This document shows positions 35,195 through 43,774 of a stretch of DNA of 64,000 nucleotides, piece by piece. Position 1 is the stretch's first letter; every line of letters starts with the position of its first letter. The position numbers were made by a program, and so were the translations under genes. Under the pieces are notes generated by a model, which saw nothing but the letters and a program-made list of their open reading frames with translations, was not told where the DNA came from and made no database searches. Origin of the DNA: Gammaproteobacteria bacterium. GTDB lineage: Bacteria; Pseudomonadota; Gammaproteobacteria; Steroidobacterales; JABDKV01. The stretch spans positions 134,248 through 198,247 of the forward strand of contig JABDJB010000006.1 in NCBI GenBank assembly GCA_013003425.1, read 5' to 3'.

Positions 35195-36556
35195 TTAAGC
35201 AGGCTCAGTAACCCCATGTTTTTGCATTAAATCGTAAAGTGTGGGCCTGCTGACTCCGAGCATTTCGGCAGCTTTGGAGATATTGCCGTCAGTAATCGAC
35301 AAGGCCTGACGCAAAGCCTGCCGCTCTGCCTCCAGCCGCACCGCCCGCAGGTTTATCGGGTAGGCGCCGGTGGCGACCTCATCGAGACCCAGGTCAACCG
35401 CCGTGACGCTCTTGCCTTCGGCCATGATCACCGCTGACTTGATCTTGTTTTCCAGTTCGCGCACGTTGCCCGGCCATTCGTGACTTCCGATTGCCCGCAG
35501 AGCATCTTGAGTAAAGTTACGTAAAACCTTGCCCTGCTGGGCGGCAAACTCATGCAGGAATGAGCGCGCCAGCACGACGGCATCTCCGGGCCTTTCGCGT
35601 AGTGGCGGAATTTCCGCAGTTACCTCTGAAATCCGGTAGTAGAGATCTTCGCGGAAACGGCTTTCCTTGATTGCTATCTGCAGGTCCTGGTTGGTCGCGC
35701 AGACCACCCGCACATCGACCGGTATTTCCTTGCGCCCACCAACGCGCTCGACAGTACGTTCCTGCAGGAATCGCAGCAGCTTTGCCTGCAGTGCCAGCGG
35801 CATATCACCGATCTCATCGAGGAACAGTGTGCCATTGTCGGCAAATTCCACTTTTCCGGGTGTCGTCTTGGTCGCGCCGGTAAATGCGCCCTTTTCATAC
35901 CCGAACAATTCGCTTTCCAGCAGGTTCTCAGGAATGGCGGCACAATTGATGGCGACGAAGGGTTTACTGACGCGGGGGCTCAGCGTGTGCAGCGCGCGGG
36001 CCAGCAGCTCTTTACCTGTACCACTCTCGCCCAGCAGCAGCGTTGTCGCAGTAGTCGGCGCAACTTTCTCGATCAGCCGGCAGACATGCAGCATCTTGTC
36101 GCTCGACGCGATAATCCCCTCAAGCGGGGAATGTGAATCACGACTCAGCAGCTGGCGATTTTGTTCTTCCAGGTCCCACATACTGAATGCACGCTGCACG
36201 ATGAGCTGCAGCACTTCCGTATCCAGTGGTTTCTGATAAAAATCGTAGGCACCGTGCCCCACGGCGCGAACCGCGTTATCGGTATCGGCATTACCGGTCA
36301 CCACGATTACCTTTGTATCCGGCGCAATTGCCAGCACCTCCTGCAATGTAGCCATACCCTCCGAAACCCCTTCAGGGTCCGGTGGCAACCCGAGGTCCTG
36401 CAGGATTACGGCGGGCTCACAATGACGCAGCTCCTTTATGGCACTGGCGCGGTCCTCGGCGATTACAACCTCGTAGCCCTCGAAACACCACTTGAGCTGG
36501 CTCTGCAAACCAGGGTCATCCTCTACTATAAGCAGGGTCCTCTTCTCGTCGCTCAC
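35195..36556 (-). CDS. prsR: PrsR, PEP-CTERM-box sigma-54-dependent response regulator
   Basis: 453 residues in three domains. Receiver (1-125) with acidic pocket EDD (12-14), phosphoacceptor Asp in AVILQDLGLPP (about 54) and Lys in YQKPL. AAA+ sigma-54 activator domain (145-385) with Walker A GESGTGKE, the GAFTGA loop that contacts sigma-54, and Walker B GTLFLDEIGD. C-terminal Fis-type HTH (GNISKAAEMLGVSRPTLYDLMQKH). It should activate sigma-54 promoters of PEP-CTERM genes; a candidate target is the promoter at 42505-42519. Start overlaps the prsK stop by four bases. Confidence 0.95.
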   Translation of the reverse strand: MSDEKRTLLIVEDDPGLQSQLKWCFEGYEVVIAEDRASAIKELRHCEPAVILQDLGLPPDPEGVSEGMATLQEVLAIAPDTKVIVVTGNADTDNAVRAVGHGAYDFYQKPLDTEVLQLIVQRAFSMWDLEEQNRQLLSRDSHSPLEGIIASSDKMLHVCRLIEKVAPTTATTLLLGESGTGKELLARALHTLSPRVSKPFVAINCAAIPENLLESELFGYEKGAFTGATKTTPGKVEFADNGTLFLDEIGDMPLALQAKLLRFLQERTVERVGGRKEIPVDVRVVCATNQDLQIAIKESRFREDLYYRISEVTAEIPPLRERPGDAVVLARSFLHEFAAQQGKVLRNFTQDALRAIGSHEWPGNVRELENKIKSAVIMAEGKSVTAVDLGLDEVATGAYPINLRAVRLEAERQALRQALSITDGNISKAAEMLGVSRPTLYDLMQKHGVTEPA

Positions 36557-38628
36557 TGCATCGCTCCCGATTTCTGGGTGGTTTGATCAGATACCGATTC
36601 GGCGAGCGGAATCATCAGGGTGAACACCGTGCCCTGACCGGGTGTACTGTCCACAGCTATGTCACCGCCGGCCGCGCGAACAAACTCACGTGCCTGGTAA
36701 GCGCCAATACCCATACCTTTGCTTCCCTTTGTTGATTCAAATGGTCGGAAGAGTCGCTCGCGCACAAACTGCTCGTCCATGCCCGTGCCATCATCAACCA
36801 CATCTACTACCGCTTGCTGGCCCTTCTGTGCCACGCGAATGCTGACGTTGCCGTGCGCACCGGCTGCATCCTGAGCGTTGCGCACCACGTGACCAAGCAC
36901 AGTCGCCAATCCGTCACGGCTGGCCCGCACCTGCAACCCGGGTGCGATCACTTCGACGTTTACCTGTGGCTGTCGTGCAGAACACTGTTCGGCCACTTCG
37001 GCACACAAATCTGCAATCGCAATACGCCGGCTCAGGTCGACCGCTCCGCCCTGACGCAGCTGCTCAAGCAGGCGGCTCATACGGCGCACCGAGTTGTCGA
37101 CCGTAGAAATCGCGTCTTCTATGAACTCCGGATTGTGCTTGTGACGCGCAGCATTTTTTACTACCAGGCTTTGCTGCGCTATCAGGTTCTTCAGGTCATG
37201 CATGATAAACGCGGTAAAGCGATTGAATGCTTCAAATTGCCGCGCCTCTGCCAGCATGCCGGCTGCGCGGTCCAGCGCCAGATACCCGGCGACCTGCTGC
37301 CCGACAGTCTTCAGCAAGTCCAGGTCTTCCCAGGTGAGCGCCTGCGGCGCCCGTGGCTTTGCCAGGACCACGAAACCTGTTAACTCCTCGGCCTGCATCA
37401 ATGGCACCACCAGCCAGGCATCGTCGAGCGCAGCCAGCCAGTGTGGCAACTTAAACAACCCATACAAGCTGCGCTTGCGCCGGTATTCACCAATATCGAC
37501 GACCCAGTTTCGCTCTGCCAGGAACAAAACAAGGGAGTCGTCTGCACCGACGCTGGCAGCATCCCCGGCCTTGAAATTCCAGCGCGCGACCAGGTCGAAT
37601 GAATCAGGCTCCTTCTTAAGCCACAAAGCCCCACCCGGGCTCTCTACAGGATCGGCCAGGCTGATGATCGCACGGTCAGGCAGCGGCTCGCTGGCATCAG
37701 CTGCCGAAAGCAAGCGGGTCAGTCGTAACCATTCCTCGCGGTAGTCGTACTTGTAACGGAAGAAGTGCTTGTTGAGAAATACCCGGAGCCTGGCACGGAA
37801 CTGACCGGACACAAACATGACCGCCAGCAGCACCACTGCACCAAACACAAAGATTGCCTGGGCGACCGCACCCCAGTCACCACCCCATATCCGTACGTAG
37901 TATCCGCCTGCCGCCATCGCCAGCAGGTACATTCCAGCGGCGAACAGCGTCGTTGTGTAAAAGGCAACCTGCCGCGAAACCATCAATTCCGCCGACCACT
38001 GCTCTGACCGTGCAACGGAAAGGCCAATCAGCGGGGTCACCAGCAAATGTATGTAGCCTCGCGCACTCCACAAGTCCGGATCCAGCCCGCGGAACATGAT
38101 GCCTTTGGCGTAAATTACGAGGTCGAAAGCGAATAACCCGCCTATACCCAGGCACAGGAACTTGATCGCCCAGCGCTGCGACATCGAGGTATTACGGTAG
38201 ACCTGCTCTGTGACTACCAGCCCGGAAAGCGCAAACGCGAAGAAACCAAAAAGAAACACCGGAATTGCTGCCGCCACGCCGGCGAGCGCGGCGCGTGCTA
38301 CTGCAACTACGAGCAGCACGATCCACAGGGCGTGAACAAAAATTCGCAGGCCGCTGACGAAGGGCGCCTCGCGATTGTTCATGATCAGACTTACCAGAAA
38401 CACGAGCAAGAATGCATCGCGCGCCAGTTCTGCCAGATAGACCGCGAGAACCGGTACCGGCTGGCCACCGGCGTGGGCAGCCAGCACGAGGCACCACACC
38501 ATCGTTGCACCCACGGCCATTGGCAGCAGCGCGTTCAATTTCCCGCGCCAGACCGTGAGCAGCGCTACTCCCAGTACCGCAAAGCCGACTGCGCCTGCCA
38601 GGTAGCCGATTTGCCCGATGCCACTCAA
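36553..38628 (-). CDS. prsK: PrsK, XrtA system membrane histidine kinase
   Basis: 691 residues. About eight to nine membrane helices in residues 8-280, a GAF-like sensor region (300-450), and the kinase core: H-box FIMHDLKNLIAQQ (phosphoacceptor His near 473), N-box VVRNAQDA, G1 DDGTGM and G2 GSKGMGIGAYQAREF. Cognate kinase of PrsR (overlapping gene). The signal sensed is unknown. Placed 19 bases after the priming sugar transferase gene, so PEP-CTERM gene control and EPS initiation are cotranscribed. Confidence 0.95.
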   Translation of the reverse strand: MSGIGQIGYLAGAVGFAVLGVALLTVWRGKLNALLPMAVGATMVWCLVLAAHAGGQPVPVLAVYLAELARDAFLLVFLVSLIMNNREAPFVSGLRIFVHALWIVLLVVAVARAALAGVAAAIPVFLFGFFAFALSGLVVTEQVYRNTSMSQRWAIKFLCLGIGGLFAFDLVIYAKGIMFRGLDPDLWSARGYIHLLVTPLIGLSVARSEQWSAELMVSRQVAFYTTTLFAAGMYLLAMAAGGYYVRIWGGDWGAVAQAIFVFGAVVLLAVMFVSGQFRARLRVFLNKHFFRYKYDYREEWLRLTRLLSAADASEPLPDRAIISLADPVESPGGALWLKKEPDSFDLVARWNFKAGDAASVGADDSLVLFLAERNWVVDIGEYRRKRSLYGLFKLPHWLAALDDAWLVVPLMQAEELTGFVVLAKPRAPQALTWEDLDLLKTVGQQVAGYLALDRAAGMLAEARQFEAFNRFTAFIMHDLKNLIAQQSLVVKNAARHKHNPEFIEDAISTVDNSVRRMSRLLEQLRQGGAVDLSRRIAIADLCAEVAEQCSARQPQVNVEVIAPGLQVRASRDGLATVLGHVVRNAQDAAGAHGNVSIRVAQKGQQAVVDVVDDGTGMDEQFVRERLFRPFESTKGSKGMGIGAYQAREFVRAAGGDIAVDSTPGQGTVFTLMIPLAESVSDQTTQKSGAMQ

Positions 38629-38647
38629 AAGTTAACTCTCACCGCCA

Positions 38648-40033
38648 TCAACGGGCACCGGTACGCCACAGCACCACCTCTGCGGTCTGCAGCAGTATCA
38701 TCATATCCAGCAGCAGCGTGCGATTCTTCACGTAATAGAGATCGTACTGGAGTTTTTCCAGTGCATCCTGCTGCGATGCGCCGTATTCGTATTTCAGCTG
38801 TGCCCAGCCCGTGATTCCGGGTTTCACGCAGTGACGTTCGCGATAATAAGGAATACGCTGGCTCAGCTGGTCGACAAAATCCGGCCGCTCGGGTCGCGGG
38901 CCGACAAAACTCATGTCGCCACGTAACACGTTGATGATTTGCGGCAGCTCGTCGAAGCGAAACTTGCGAATAGTTCTGCCAACCCGGGTAATGCGCCGAT
39001 CATTTGCCTCGGCCCACTTTGCGACGCCATCCTTTTCTGCATCGACGCGCATGCTGCGAAACTTCAGCACCTCAAAGACGCGACCCTGGAAGCCGACGCG
39101 TGCCTGACGGTACAGAACAGGAAACCCGTCGTCGACAAAAATCGCGATGGCTACCAGCAACATCAGCGGCCAGGTGACCAGCAACAGGACAAGGCTGGCC
39201 ATAATGTCGAAGACCCGTTCAGCTATCGACACGAGCCGATTCTTGTTAAAGCCCTCGGAAAAAATCATCCAGCTGGGGTACAGCAAATCGAGCTTGACCT
39301 TGCCGGTCTCTCGTTCGAAATACGTCAGTGCGTCGCTGACCTGGATCCCGCCCAGTTTGCAGTCGAGCAACTCCTGGATCGGCAAACCACGACGCCGATC
39401 GTCGATGGCGACAACTATTTCATCGACCTCCTGAGAGCGCGCATAGTCTGCCAGCCGGTTTGGATAATCCACAATACGATCCGGCTCGATGCGGGTTTCT
39501 ATATCGCCTTTCGACCGCACAAAGCCGATCACATTTGACCGTCTCATGTCGGCACTGCCGGTCAGACTGATCAGGTTTGCCGCTTTCTCACCGGCGCCGT
39601 AGACCAGCACACGCGGCCTGAAGAAGCTGTCTCCGACCACTGAATGAAACACCAGCCTGACGGCCGACACACCAACCAATCCGGTAACCAGCGACACCAT
39701 CAGGGCGCCACGGCCAAGGTAAAGTCCGGGCAACACGTAGAACAGCAGAGCGAGCAAGACGGCGGCCAGGAGAAAACTGGCTGCCAGCCTGATCAGCATG
39801 CCAACTTTTTGCGGGTACGCGCGTGTCTGGTACAAGCCCATGGCAATCATCGACAACATGACTACCACCGCAAATACGAAGGGTTTTACGTAGGGTGCGC
39901 CAACTTCATGGATGTCCCCCGAGAATCGGATCCAGGCACCACCGTAAACGGCGCCGACCAGCAGCAATCCCTCGAATACAGCCAGGAGCAGCACGGGCAG
40001 CTGGACGTAGTGTTTGAATATCCTTACAGGCAC
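38648..40033 (-). CDS. Priming glycosyl-phosphotransferase, XrtA/PEP-CTERM system (EpsB/WbaP type)
   Basis: 461 residues starting at a GTG at 40033, preceded by GAGGAA. An upstream frame to 40129 is Cys-rich and unlike the family. Four N-terminal membrane helices (about 8-125), a CoA-binding-like domain (DSFFRPRVLVYGAGEKAANLI), a fifth membrane helix, and the C-terminal bacterial sugar transferase domain (VLKFRSMRVDAEKDG, TRVGRTIRKFRFDELPQIIN, MSFVGPRPERP). It transfers a hexose-1-phosphate to undecaprenyl phosphate, the first step of EPS repeat synthesis. First gene of the operon with prsK, prsR and prsT; a CRP-type promoter lies upstream. Confidence 0.93.
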   Translation of the reverse strand: MPVRIFKHYVQLPVLLLAVFEGLLLVGAVYGGAWIRFSGDIHEVGAPYVKPFVFAVVVMLSMIAMGLYQTRAYPQKVGMLIRLAASFLLAAVLLALLFYVLPGLYLGRGALMVSLVTGLVGVSAVRLVFHSVVGDSFFRPRVLVYGAGEKAANLISLTGSADMRRSNVIGFVRSKGDIETRIEPDRIVDYPNRLADYARSQEVDEIVVAIDDRRRGLPIQELLDCKLGGIQVSDALTYFERETGKVKLDLLYPSWMIFSEGFNKNRLVSIAERVFDIMASLVLLLVTWPLMLLVAIAIFVDDGFPVLYRQARVGFQGRVFEVLKFRSMRVDAEKDGVAKWAEANDRRITRVGRTIRKFRFDELPQIINVLRGDMSFVGPRPERPDFVDQLSQRIPYYRERHCVKPGITGWAQLKYEYGASQQDALEKLQYDLYYVKNRTLLLDMMILLQTAEVVLWRTGAR

Positions 40034-40133
40034 AGATTCCTCGGCCGCGTGTTCGCACCAGCGGCAGCAACAGAATTTATCAACGCGCGGCTGAGTGGAT
40101 GTTACTCCAGTGGCCGCGACCTCGCGCAAAACT

Positions 40134-40184
40134 ACCCGCGATTTTAAGGGGCTTCTGTATGGAGATTATGTGAAATGGATCACA
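40134..40184 (-). promoter_or_regulatory. CRP-type (class II) promoter of the sugar transferase-prsK-prsR-prsT operon
   Basis: TGTGA-AATGGA-TCACA at 40169-40184 is a perfect CRP-type palindrome. On the minus strand TAAAAT (40146-40141) is a good -10 box; +1 would be near 40134, placing the site centre at about -42, the class II position where the activator overlaps the -35 region. The leader to the GTG at 40033 is about 100 bases. The only other neighbouring gene ends at 40191, so this operon is the target. Confidence 0.65.
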
Positions 40185-40190
40185 CTCGAA

Positions 40191-41072
40191 TCAATGCGTC
40201 ACGGCAATGATCGGGGATCTGCGCCCCTCGGCGACAACCACTGCGACATCGCCATCGAGCGCAACCGCCTCGTTCTGCGACAAGCCCGGCAGGTGAACGA
40301 CGCGCGGCGTACCGGCGAGTGCCGCCGCCCAGGACTGCCCGGGTTGTCGGGCGAAAAGATAAAGGTTTTGGTAAGTCACCAGAGCGACCTGTTTCTCATC
40401 AACATCCATCGCCGTCGGCTGGTGGCGCCAGGCACCAAGAAGTGGCGACTCGAGCGCCTCGGATATGGTCGGCCGGGGCAGCCCCGTAATCGTCCCCGCC
40501 TGCCGGGCTATCTCGACCTGCCCGCCGCGCGACGCGAGATCCAGCGGCAACCGGTAAATAACGGGCGGCGCCTGCCGCTTGCTGACCAGCAGCACTTCGC
40601 CTGCGGGGGTTACGGCAACTGCTTCACAGTCGCGTGGCCCGTCCTCGTAGCTGAACCGGATCACTTTTCGCACATTTATATTGCCGCCATATACACCACT
40701 GCTGTCCCGCCGCGGTTCAGCGACGACCAGCAGCTTGCTGATTGCACGCCGGCCGTTGTTGTCGCCGGTATCTGCAATAAGCAGGAAGTGCTCACCATCC
40801 TGTTGGAAGGCTGCCATGTCTTCCCAGTCATAATTTCTGGCCCCGCGTACCCGCACTGCACCGAGCGGCACGCCATCACGCGCAAAAGCATGGAGCAATG
40901 GCGCGTTACCGCTGTCGTTGATTCCCCACAGCACCCCGGGTTCACGACCGGATACAGCAATACCGCTGACTTCGGTCATGGCAGCGCTTTGCAGCTTGCC
41001 CAGGACGAGTACCTCACCCGCACTGGCCAGCTGCGCGACCAGGCAAAAAAACAGTAATACAACGGGCCGCAT
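40191..41072 (-). CDS. Secreted beta-propeller-like protein of unknown function
   Basis: 293 residues. Sec signal MRPVVLLFFCLVAQLASAGE. The mature part has repeated beta-strand modules with a conserved-looking acidic set: GINDSGNAPLLHAF (about 50-63), NYDWEDMAAF (about 82), IADTGDNNGRR (about 98) and DCEAVAVTPAGEVLLVSKR. These Asp/Asn clusters suggest a calcium- or metal-dependent propeller, as in phytase- or esterase-like folds. I cannot assign a family name. Its ATG overlaps the stop of the CDF transporter gene by one base (TGATG), so translation is coupled. Confidence 0.75.
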   Translation of the reverse strand: MRPVVLLFFCLVAQLASAGEVLVLGKLQSAAMTEVSGIAVSGREPGVLWGINDSGNAPLLHAFARDGVPLGAVRVRGARNYDWEDMAAFQQDGEHFLLIADTGDNNGRRAISKLLVVAEPRRDSSGVYGGNINVRKVIRFSYEDGPRDCEAVAVTPAGEVLLVSKRQAPPVIYRLPLDLASRGGQVEIARQAGTITGLPRPTISEALESPLLGAWRHQPTAMDVDEKQVALVTYQNLYLFARQPGQSWAAALAGTPRVVHLPGLSQNEAVALDGDVAVVVAEGRRSPIIAVTH

Positions 41073-41965
41073 CAGGCTTCGCTCCCTGCACTCACAGGGT
41101 CATGATGAATCAGCACGTCAGCGTTGGGAAATTCGTTGCGTATCGACGCCTCGACGGAATCGCCGATTGCGTGCGCTTCGACCAGCGGCATCGCGTCGTC
41201 GAACTCGAGATGCATTTGCACAAAATAGTCCCTGCCCGAGCGTCGCGTGCGCATCTCGTGCACCCCGTGCACCCCCGGATGACTGGTTGCTATTCCGCGT
41301 AGTCGCAGCTGGATTTCCTCCGGCAATTCCCTGTCCATCAGGGCGTTTACTGCACTGCTGCCAATCTGCCACGCGCCCCAGCAGATGTAACCGGCTACGG
41401 CGATACCAAAAAGCGCATCGGCATGCTGCCACCCGATTGTGCTGAACAGCAGCGCCGCTATTACACTGAGGTTCACCAGCACATCCGACGTGTAGTGCAG
41501 CGAATCGGCACGTATCGCGTCGGACTGCGTTTCACGAATTACATATCGCTGCAGGGCCAGCAACATCAGGGTGATCACTGTTGCAAAAACTATGACACCA
41601 ATGCCGAGACGAACCTGTTGCAGCGGGACCGGATGAATCAACCGTTCCGTTGCGTGCAAAACCAGGAAAACAGCGGAACCGACAATGAAGGCTGACTGCC
41701 CGAGAGCCGCCAGGGATTCCGCCTTGCCGTGGCCAAAACGATGCTCGTCGTCTGCCGGTGTCAGGGAATAACGAACGGCGACGAGGTTAATAACCGAGGT
41801 TACGGCATCCATCATTGAATCAACGAGCGACGCCAGGATGCTCACTGCATCACTCAGGAGCCACGCTACCAGCTTGACGACGATGAGTATGAGTGCAGTT
41901 GCCACTGATGCATTGGTTGCCAGCCGCAACAGCCGCGCAGTCCGGGCACTTGGGTGCTCTTTCAT
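41072..41965 (-). CDS. fieF: Cation diffusion facilitator (FieF/CDF family)
   Basis: 297 residues. Six membrane helices in residues 15-210 followed by a cytoplasmic metal-binding domain. The transport-site quartet is present: Asp49 and Asp53 in SLVDSMMD, and His plus Asp in SLHYTSDVLVN, the DD-HD set of FieF/YiiP. The FGHGKAESLAAL motif between helices 2 and 3 matches. The C-terminal domain has His ligands (HPGVHGVHEMRTRR, LIHHDP). Expected to export Zn(II), Fe(II) or similar by proton antiport. The upstream neighbour ends in a strong terminator, so it needs its own promoter in the 40 bases before its start. Confidence 0.93.
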   Translation of the reverse strand: MKEHPSARTARLLRLATNASVATALILIVVKLVAWLLSDAVSILASLVDSMMDAVTSVINLVAVRYSLTPADDEHRFGHGKAESLAALGQSAFIVGSAVFLVLHATERLIHPVPLQQVRLGIGVIVFATVITLMLLALQRYVIRETQSDAIRADSLHYTSDVLVNLSVIAALLFSTIGWQHADALFGIAVAGYICWGAWQIGSSAVNALMDRELPEEIQLRLRGIATSHPGVHGVHEMRTRRSGRDYFVQMHLEFDDAMPLVEAHAIGDSVEASIRNEFPNADVLIHHDPVSAGSEA

Positions 41966-42004
41966 CCGCTAATCCTAATGCACAAGCCAGTGCCCTGCCC
42001 GGAC

Positions 42005-42032
42005 AAAAAAAAGCCCCGCAATGTGCGGGGCT
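42005..42032 (-). terminator. Intrinsic terminator of the PEP-CTERM gene
   Basis: Nine-base perfect stem AGCCCCGCA / TGCGGGGCT (42012-42020 with 42024-42032), three-base loop, followed on the minus strand by an eight-base T-run (42012-42005). It lies 25 bases beyond the stop of the gene at 42058 and makes that gene a single-cistron unit. Confidence 0.93.
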
Positions 42033-42057
42033 CGTGCGTTATGTCGGGCTGGCAGGA

Positions 42058-42462
42058 TCAGCGTCGGCGCGCGACCCCTATTGCCAGCAGACCGAGACCG
42101 ATCAGCAGCAGCAGACTGGGCTCCGAGACCGGCAGACGGGTGTCTCCCAGGCCGGACGTCGACTGACCACCGGTCGGCATGACGTGTGTTGCCATGGCAC
42201 CCGAACCCGGGCGCAGCGCCGTGAAATCGGGCGGCGTGCTGGCGAGCAGAGAATCACTCTGAATAGTCCGCTGGGTCGCTCCGGCGAAAATCGAGACTGA
42301 GCCGGCTGGCGGTCTGGCGCTTGCCAGCGTGCCAACCTGCTGCAGATACAGGCTGTTATCAAGAACCGGCAACGGGCTGAAGAAAAGACTCAATGACGCT
42401 GCGCCAGATACGGCGGGCAGCATAAGGAGAGCTACAACAAGGCTCGATACGATTTTTTTCAC
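42058..42462 (-). CDS. Small PEP-CTERM sorting-signal protein
   Basis: 134 residues, GTG start (MKKIVSSLVVALLMLPAVSGAAS signal peptide). The C-terminus is a tripartite PEP-CTERM-like anchor: VSEPS, then hydrophobic LLLLIGLGLLAIGVA, then RRR. The first Pro of the usual P-E-P is Ser here. The 85-residue mature part is Ser/Thr/Gly/Pro-rich with no recognised fold. It is the only visible exosortase substrate candidate in the window and is a lone cistron: sigma-54 promoter upstream (42505-42519), intrinsic terminator downstream. Probably secreted, cleaved by XrtA and associated with the EPS. Confidence 0.85.
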   Translation of the reverse strand: MKKIVSSLVVALLMLPAVSGAASLSLFFSPLPVLDNSLYLQQVGTLASARPPAGSVSIFAGATQRTIQSDSLLASTPPDFTALRPGSGAMATHVMPTGGQSTSGLGDTRLPVSEPSLLLLIGLGLLAIGVARRR

Positions 42463-42504
42463 GGTTCTTATTCCCCACAGCCGGTAATGACTTACCTTAA
42501 CACA

Positions 42505-42519
42505 GCAAATTCCATACCA
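42505..42519 (-). promoter_or_regulatory. Sigma-54 -24/-12 promoter of the PEP-CTERM gene
   Basis: On the minus strand TGGTAT-N5-TTGC, with the invariant GG and GC ten bases apart. The consensus is TGGCAC-N5-TTGC, so only two of the ten consensus positions deviate. The start would be near 42494, about 30 bases before the GTG at 42462, leaving room for a leader with GGGGA. Consistent with activation by PrsR, whose GAFTGA loop contacts sigma-54. Confidence 0.7.
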
Positions 42520-42582
42520 ACATAGGTAACTATATGATTATTATATTTTTTCCGGAAAACCGCTATGTCAATTATTGTCAAA

Positions 42583-42603
42583 AGTGTAAGGCTTCCCGAC
42601 ACT
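42583..42603. promoter_or_regulatory. Inverted repeat, candidate PrsR upstream activating site
   Basis: AGTGT-N11-ACACT (21 bases), perfect outer arms, 64-84 bases upstream of the -24 element, which is where sigma-54 activators with Fis-type HTH domains bind. It abuts the stop codon of the upstream DegT gene (42605). Assignment to PrsR is inferred from position only. Confidence 0.4.
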
Positions 42604-42604
42604 A

Positions 42605-43774
42605 TCAGCGCACCACCTGGTTGAGCACCAATCGCACCTGTTCAGCCACCCAGCTGACCTCTGCTGCGCTGCGGCAGGGGTTCATGGTCAGGCAGAGGCC
42701 GTTGGCACCGTAATTCGCCGCGTTCCGGCATCGCTGGCGTGGCGCGAAGCGCTCCAGTGAATGCTCGAGGTAAAGCTCCGGACAGCTGCCAGCCAGGCAC
42801 GGGACCCCTGCCTCGCGTAACCGGGCCAGCACCCGGTCACGGCTCCATCCCTGAACGAGGGCATCCGGCGGCAGCATAAACGGCAGCCGGTACCAGGCAT
42901 GCAGGGCCGCTGCCGGGACCTGTGGTGGCTGAAGTATGGAATCGCCTAACTGCCGGACCAGCGCGGCCGCGATGCGGCTACGCTGACTGACCCACTTATC
43001 CAGCCGGCGCAGCTGTACCCGCCCGATCGCCGCCTGCATTTCGGTCATGCGCCAGTTGCTGCCAATCGATTCGTGCACGTACCGGTAGCTCCCACCATGC
43101 GCGTGCTGATGGCCGGGCTTCTTGCCGTGATCCTTGTAAGAAACCGCACGATGCCAGGTGTTCCTTTCTGCACACAGCAGCAGGCCGCCCTCTCCACCAG
43201 TACTCAAAATCTTGTCCTGGCAGAAAGAAAACGCAGCGGCCGCACCAAAACTGCCGACCGGCCTGTTGTTCCAGCGTGCCCCGTGCGCCTGCGCGCAGTC
43301 TTCAATGACCATCAGTCCGTTGCGTTGCGCCAGCTGCATAATCTCATCCATCGGACATGGGCAGCCGTTCAGGTGGACGGCAATCACTGCACGCGTTCGC
43401 GCGGAAATGCGGGCCTCGATAGTTGCAGCATCCAGTGTATGAGTCGTGGCATTGATGTCGGCGAAAACCGGTTTTGCACCAACCGTTACTACCGCCGCCG
43501 CGGTGGCCACAAAACTGCTTGCTGGCACAATTACTTCGTCACCGTCACCTATTTCCAGAGCACGAAGAGCGAGTTCGAGCGCAACGGTACCGTTAGCGAC
43601 GGCAACGGCATAGGGCACATCGCAGTAACGTGCAAATTCGGATTCAAACGCCCGGCCTTCCTCGCCACTCCAGTAATTAGTGCGGCCGGACTGGAGCACC
43701 CGTGTAACGGCGTCGATCTGTTCAGCATCATGCATCGGCCACTTGCTGAGCATTTCAGGGTCAAAATCGCTCAA
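42605..43774 (-). CDS. DegT/DnrJ/EryC1/StrS-family sugar aminotransferase
   Basis: 389 residues. Fold-type I PLP enzyme. Key segments are VANGTVALELAL (phosphate binding), EVIVPASSFVATAAAV, VIEDCAQAHGA (Asp contacting the PLP nitrogen) and the Schiff-base Lys in FSFCQDKILSTGGEGG. Family members aminate keto-sugars of nucleotide-sugar pathways, so it probably makes an amino sugar for a surface polysaccharide. Substrate and position not deducible. Overlaps the Wzi-like gene by four bases. Confidence 0.9.
   Translation of the reverse strand: MSDFDPEMLSKWPMHDAEQIDAVTRVLQSGRTNYWSGEEGRAFESEFARYCDVPYAVAVANGTVALELALRALEIGDGDEVIVPASSFVATAAAVVTVGAKPVFADINATTHTLDAATIEARISARTRAVIAVHLNGCPCPMDEIMQLAQRNGLMVIEDCAQAHGARWNNRPVGSFGAAAAFSFCQDKILSTGGEGGLLLCAERNTWHRAVSYKDHGKKPGHQHAHGGSYRYVHESIGSNWRMTEMQAAIGRVQLRRLDKWVSQRSRIAAALVRQLGDSILQPPQVPAAALHAWYRLPFMLPPDALVQGWSRDRVLARLREAGVPCLAGSCPELYLEHSLERFAPRQRCRNAANYGANGLCLTMNPCRSAAEVSWVAEQVRLVLNQVVR

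Noticed and set aside
40034-40129. Extension of the priming sugar transferase upstream of 40033
   Set aside because: Cys-rich and unlike the family; GTG at 40033 has GAGGAA upstream, and the region contains the probable leader.
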